Assembly: GCF_001612725.1 (NCBI RefSeq)
Contig: NZ_BDAZ01000013.1
Span: forward strand, 1 to 41,824
Source: Nocardia anaemiae NBRC 100462
GTDB taxonomy: Bacteria; Actinomycetota; Actinomycetes; Mycobacteriales; Mycobacteriaceae
Direction of reading: 5' to 3'
Length of the DNA: 41,824 bases
Shown here: in pieces, positions 7,789 through 41,824 of the stretch
Layout of the letters: each line of letters starts with the position of its first letter
Position numbering within the stretch: position 1 is the first letter of the stretch
Made by a program: the position numbers and the translations under genes
The notes under the pieces: model-generated
What the model saw: only the letters and a program-made list of their open reading frames with translations
Told to the model about the DNA's origin: nothing
Databases searched by the model: none

Positions 7789-8553
7789 ATGACCGTGCAC
7801 TTCATCGGGGCCGGGCCGGGCGCCGCGGACCTGCTGACCGTCCGCGCGGTCGAGCTGCTGCGCACTGCCGCGGTCTGTCTCTACGCGGGCACCTACCTGG
7901 ACCCCGAGGTGCTCGCGCACTGCGCTCCCGATACCGAGCTGATCGACACCCAACACCTGGACATCGACCAGATCACCGAGCATCTTGTGCGCGCGCACCG
8001 CTCGGGCAAGGACATCGCCCGGCTCTGCTCCGGCGACCCCTCCATATATTCGGCCCTCACCGAACAAACCCGCCGTCTCGACGCCGCGGACGTGCCATGG
8101 GACATCACCCCGGGTGTCCCCGCCTACGCCGCCGCGGCCGCCCTGCTCGGCACCGAGTTGACCATCCCCGAAGTGGTCCAGTCGGTGGTGCTCACCCGTA
8201 CCCGGGCCCGCTCGACCGCCATGCCGGAGTCGGAGGCCCTCGCGAACTTCGCCCGGACCCGGGCCACCCTGGTGCTGCATCTGGTCATTACCCGAATCCG
8301 CGCGTTGGCGGCCGAGCTGATCCCGGCATACGGCGCCGATTGCCCGACCGCCGTGGTCTACCGGGCCAGCCAACCCGATCAACTCGTCCTGCGCGGCACC
8401 CTCACCGATATCGCCGACCAGGTCGAATCGGCGGGTCTGCGTCAAGCCGCCGTCATTCTCGTTGGCCGCGCCCTCGCCCCGAATCTGTCCTGTACCCAGT
8501 CCCATCTCTATGACCCGGCCCGTGATCGGCACCGACCTTCGCAAGCAGTGTGA
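7789..8553 (+). CDS. cobM: Precorrin-4 C11-methyltransferase
   Basis: A 254-residue SAM-dependent tetrapyrrole methylase that methylates C-11 of precorrin-4 to give precorrin-5 in aerobic cobalamin synthesis. Diagnostic segments: HFIGAGPGAADLLTVRAVEL at the N-terminus (SAM-binding GAGPG), the CLYAGTYLDPEVL segment, ARLCSGDPSIYSAL, and DITPGVPAYAAAAALLGTELT. Length is normal for CobM (CbiF in the anaerobic route). Ten bp downstream of the PPOX gene. Other cobalamin genes are not in the window, so it is either at the edge of a split cob cluster or isolated. The C-terminal TQSHLYDPA is typical of the family. Confidence 0.93.
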   Translation: MTVHFIGAGPGAADLLTVRAVELLRTAAVCLYAGTYLDPEVLAHCAPDTELIDTQHLDIDQITEHLVRAHRSGKDIARLCSGDPSIYSALTEQTRRLDAADVPWDITPGVPAYAAAAALLGTELTIPEVVQSVVLTRTRARSTAMPESEALANFARTRATLVLHLVITRIRALAAELIPAYGADCPTAVVYRASQPDQLVLRGTLTDIADQVESAGLRQAAVILVGRALAPNLSCTQSHLYDPARDRHRPSQAV

Positions 8554-8890
8554 GATCGGTGACAGGTACCCGGCAAACTTGCGATGGTCCCGCTGCCTGG
8601 GTTGATGTTTTCCAGCTATGGGAGCTGATTGGTCGGCTGGCGACGACGACGGTAGATTGTTTCGGTGATCTGCATTGAACTTCCCGGCGGAGCCGGTCGG
8701 TGGGTGGCGGGCATGGTCGCGCCCATGTAACGAGGTCGGCCTGGCGGGCAGATAGTGCCAATGAACATTTTTTGCTTGATTGATGAGAACTGAACTCGGG
8801 AACACAGACGCCACGCTGGCATAGGTGCGCGTCCACATCCCGGTGTTCATCGGGGAGCGCTCGTGTGGTGTTCCGGAAGCGAGGTTACGG
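8554..8890. other. Intergenic spacer before the giant NRPS; no gene identified
   Basis: A 337-bp stretch that is visibly less G/C-rich than its surroundings, especially 8755-8810, which includes a run of six T. It must hold the NRPS promoter, but I could not fix a confident -35/-10 pair. Open frames here on either strand have no recognisable protein and cross the NRPS or cobM genes. A partial dyad around 8568-8602 (CCCGGCA / TGCCTGGG) could be a weak cobM terminator. Confidence 0.5.

Positions 8891-8893
<3 letters not shown>
8881..8893 (+). promoter_or_regulatory. Ribosome binding site deciding a TTG start for the NRPS
   Basis: GAGG at 8881-8884, six bases before TTG 8891. The frame is open upstream to a TAG at 8822-8824, with other possible starts at GTG 8825 and GTG 8843, but neither has a Shine-Dalgarno. 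A start at TTG 8891 places about 27 residues before the first condensation-domain motif and excludes a rare TTA codon at 8885-8887. Confidence 0.5.

Positions 8894-41824
<32,931 letters not shown>

Noticed and set aside
8668..8753. ATCTGC (8668) and GCAGAT (8748) upstream of the NRPS, like the LysR half-sites
   Set aside because: They are 74 bp apart and not flanked by matching arms, so they do not form a dyad. Two 6-mers in 300 bp is not notable enough.
8453..8836. Minus-strand open frame covering the AT-rich spacer
   Set aside because: It overlaps the 3' end of cobM and has no recognisable motif.

Overview
The window is high-GC actinobacterial DNA, most likely from a Nocardia or a close relative in the Nocardiaceae. 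This is inferred from the strong G/C bias at third codon positions, GTG/TTG starts, an F420-type PPOX protein, a mycobacteria-like CobM and a very large multimodular peptide synthetase. No rRNA, tRNA, insertion sequence, CRISPR array or phage gene was seen. I cannot name the species.

Layout. (1) 3-2164, minus strand: a two-gene operon for an MHS-type major facilitator and a 3-hydroxybutyrate dehydrogenase, divergent from a LysR regulator (2306-3229, plus). The 141-bp gap between them holds two inverted repeats with the same half-site (ATCTGC/GCAGAT), a likely operator pair. (2) 3323-5125, minus strand: an FtsX/MacB-type ABC permease and its ATPase, divergent from a NarL-type sensor kinase/response regulator pair (5256-7216, plus); together they look like a regulated envelope-transport unit. 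(3) 7347-8553, plus strand: a small PPOX/F420-type protein and CobM (precorrin-4 C11-methyltransferase). (4) 8554-8890: a relatively AT-rich spacer with no convincing gene. (5) 8891-41824, plus strand: one uninterrupted reading frame of 10,978 codons that runs off the end of the window, encoding a giant non-ribosomal peptide synthetase (NRPS).

The NRPS has nine complete modules and most of a tenth: C1-A1-T1 / C2-A2-T2 / C3-A3-T3 / C4-A4-T4 / C5-A5-T5 / C6-A6-T6-E / C7-A7-T7 / C8-A8-T8 / C9-A9-T9 / C10-A10 (partial). All condensation domains and the epimerization domain keep HHxxxDG, and all nine carrier domains keep the phosphopantetheine serine. The first C domain resembles the starter C domain of EntF, so the chain probably begins with an acyl or aryl group delivered by another protein. 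Pocket residues read by eye against GrsA-PheA give Ser for modules 4, 7 and 9 (DVWHFSLVDK) and Thr for module 5 (DFWNVGMVHK). Module 6 looks hydrophobic and is epimerized. Modules 3 and 8 share one code (DVWSLALVHK) and long near-identical DNA. Modules 1, 2 and 10 have codes I cannot assign. The product would be a hydroxyl-rich peptide of at least ten residues with one D residue, probably N-acylated. Release domain, MbtH partner, tailoring and export genes must lie beyond 41824 or elsewhere. The NRPS is the most novel part of the window; the operator pair at 2185-2305 is the clearest regulatory signal.
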